A stretch of 5,656 bases of DNA, from NCBI GenBank assembly GCA_022571575.1, contig JACZXN010000140.1, positions 1 to 5,656 of the forward strand, written 5' to 3'. Positions 5,034 to 5,656 of the stretch are shown here, piece after piece. A model generated the notes under the pieces. The model was not told the origin of the DNA, did no database searches, and worked only from the letters and a program-made list of their open reading frames with translations. The DNA comes from Chloroflexota bacterium. Its GTDB lineage: Bacteria > Chloroflexota > Dehalococcoidia > UBA3495. The first letter of the stretch is position 1, and every line of letters starts with the position of its first letter. Both the position numbers and the translations under genes were made by a program.

Positions 5034-5656
5034 TGGTGAGGACCATGCGCAAGGTCCGCGTCGGCGCCGTCGTGCGGACCAATCAGGACAAAACGGCGAT
5101 CGTGGAGATGATCTGGAAACAGCGCCACCGGCTCTACCGGAAACAGGTGCGCCGGGTGGCCCGGTTCTACGTGCACGACCCGGAGAATCAGTGCCGGCCG
5201 GGCGACACCGTTCGTATCGAAGAGACCAGGCCCATCTCCAAGAACAAGCACTGGCGCCTGATCGAGATACTGGAACGGAAGCAGGTGGCCGAGGTCCGTC
5301 CCATCGACTTGGAAACCGACGTTGACCCGGAGATAACTCAGCCGCGCATCCTGGCCGCGGAAGCCAGAGCGGAGGCCGCGGAAGCTGCCGCAGCGGAAGA
5401 ACCTTCCGAAGAAGAGAACGTGGCGGCCGTCGAGGAAGTGAACGCCGAGGCCGAGGAACCGGCTGAAACGGAAGAAGAGGCTGCCGAGGAAGAGTCAGAG
5501 GCCGGCGAGCCGGAAGCTGAAGAACCGGAAGCCGTGGAAGAACCTGAGGCCGGCGAGCCGGAAGCTGAAGAACCGGAAGCCGAGGAAGAGCCGGAGGCCG
5601 GCGAGCCGGAAGCTGAAGAACCGGAAGCCGGGGAAGAACCTGAGGCCGGCGAGCCG
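5033..5656 (+). CDS. rpsQ: 30S ribosomal protein S17 with long acidic repeat tail (3' end outside window)
   Basis: The first 83 codons are S17, a small OB-fold protein that binds 16S rRNA early in 30S assembly. Visible motifs are KVRVGAVVRTNQDKTAIVE, the helix-strand RRVARFYVHDPENQCRPGD and ETRPISKNKHWRLIEI. The family normally ends near residue 80-90, but here the frame stays open to the window edge for at least 125 more codons from 5282. They are mostly Glu, Ala, Pro and Gly, with no Lys or Arg codon after 5368. The last 159 bases are 48-bp tandem repeats. The start is chosen as GTG 5033, overlapping the rpmC TAG by one base, because AGGAGG sits 7 nt upstream. The ATG at 5045, giving MRKVRVG, is a good alternative by family N-termini, with GGTGAGG (5035-5041) just before it. 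Full length is unknown. Confidence 0.95.
   Translation, partial: MVRTMRKVRVGAVVRTNQDKTAIVEMIWKQRHRLYRKQVRRVARFYVHDPENQCRPGDTVRIEETRPISKNKHWRLIEILERKQVAEVRPIDLETDVDPEITQPRILAAEARAEAAEAAAAEEPSEEENVAAVEEVNAEAEEPAETEEEAAEEESEAGEPEAEEPEAVEEPEAGEPEAEEPEAEEEPEAGEPEAEEPEAGEEPEAGEP
5498..5656 (+). repeat. 48-bp tandem repeat in the rpsQ tail, 3.3 copies to window end
   Basis: Units lie at 5498-5545, 5546-5593 and 5594-5641, with a partial fourth at 5642-5656. Each encodes 16 residues of the form EAGEPEAEEPEAxEEP, with x being Val, Glu and Gly in turn. The first 36 bases are identical in all three. Units 1 and 3 differ by one base, and unit 2 differs from unit 1 at three. Near-identity at silent sites points to recent duplication. 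The array probably continues past the window. Confidence 0.95.

Overview
This window is a stretch of the conserved bacterial S10 ribosomal-protein operon, all on the + strand and nearly gap-free: the 3' end of rpsJ, then rplC, rplD, rplW, rplB, rpsS, rplV, rpsC, rplP, rpmC and the 5' part of rpsQ. The order (S10-L3-L4-L23-L2-S19-L22-S3-L16-L29-S17) is the canonical bacterial one. DNA is GC-rich (roughly 60%). The proteins are clearly bacterial. The L3, L4 and S3 sequences, together with the long low-complexity tails, remind me of Chloroflexota (Dehalococcoidia-like) ribosomal proteins, but that placement is an inference from memory and not demonstrated here.

Layout: 2-145 is the end of rpsJ. 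rplC (173-790) and rplD (819-1856) follow, separated by 27-28 nt gaps. A GC-rich perfect inverted repeat straddles the rplC stop codon. From rplD onward packing is very tight: rplD/rplW abut with no spacer, rplB/rpsS and rplP/rpmC are 1 nt apart, rpmC/rpsQ probably overlap by 1 nt, and the largest later gap is 21 nt (rpsC/rplP). This points to one polycistronic message with translational coupling. No promoter, terminator, RNA gene, mobile element or CRISPR array is visible. The operon promoter must lie upstream, and transcription presumably continues into rplN and beyond.

The gene products are core parts of both ribosomal subunits: S10, S19, S3 and S17 in the 30S; L3, L4, L23, L2, L22, L16 and L29 in the 50S. 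Together they include the polypeptide exit tunnel constriction (L4, L22), the exit port (L23, L29), the peptidyl-transferase surroundings (L2, L3, L16) and the mRNA entry helicase site (S3).

What is unusual is the C-terminal extensions. L4 carries about 138 extra residues, with a 9-bp tandem repeat coding for (Ala-Thr-Asp)n and two arginine-rich islands. S17 carries at least 125 extra residues, almost purely Glu/Ala/Pro/Gly, built in its distal part from 48-bp near-identical tandem repeats that run off the window. S3 has a shorter acidic tail. I see no separate, undescribed non-ribosomal system; the tails are the only genuinely odd content.
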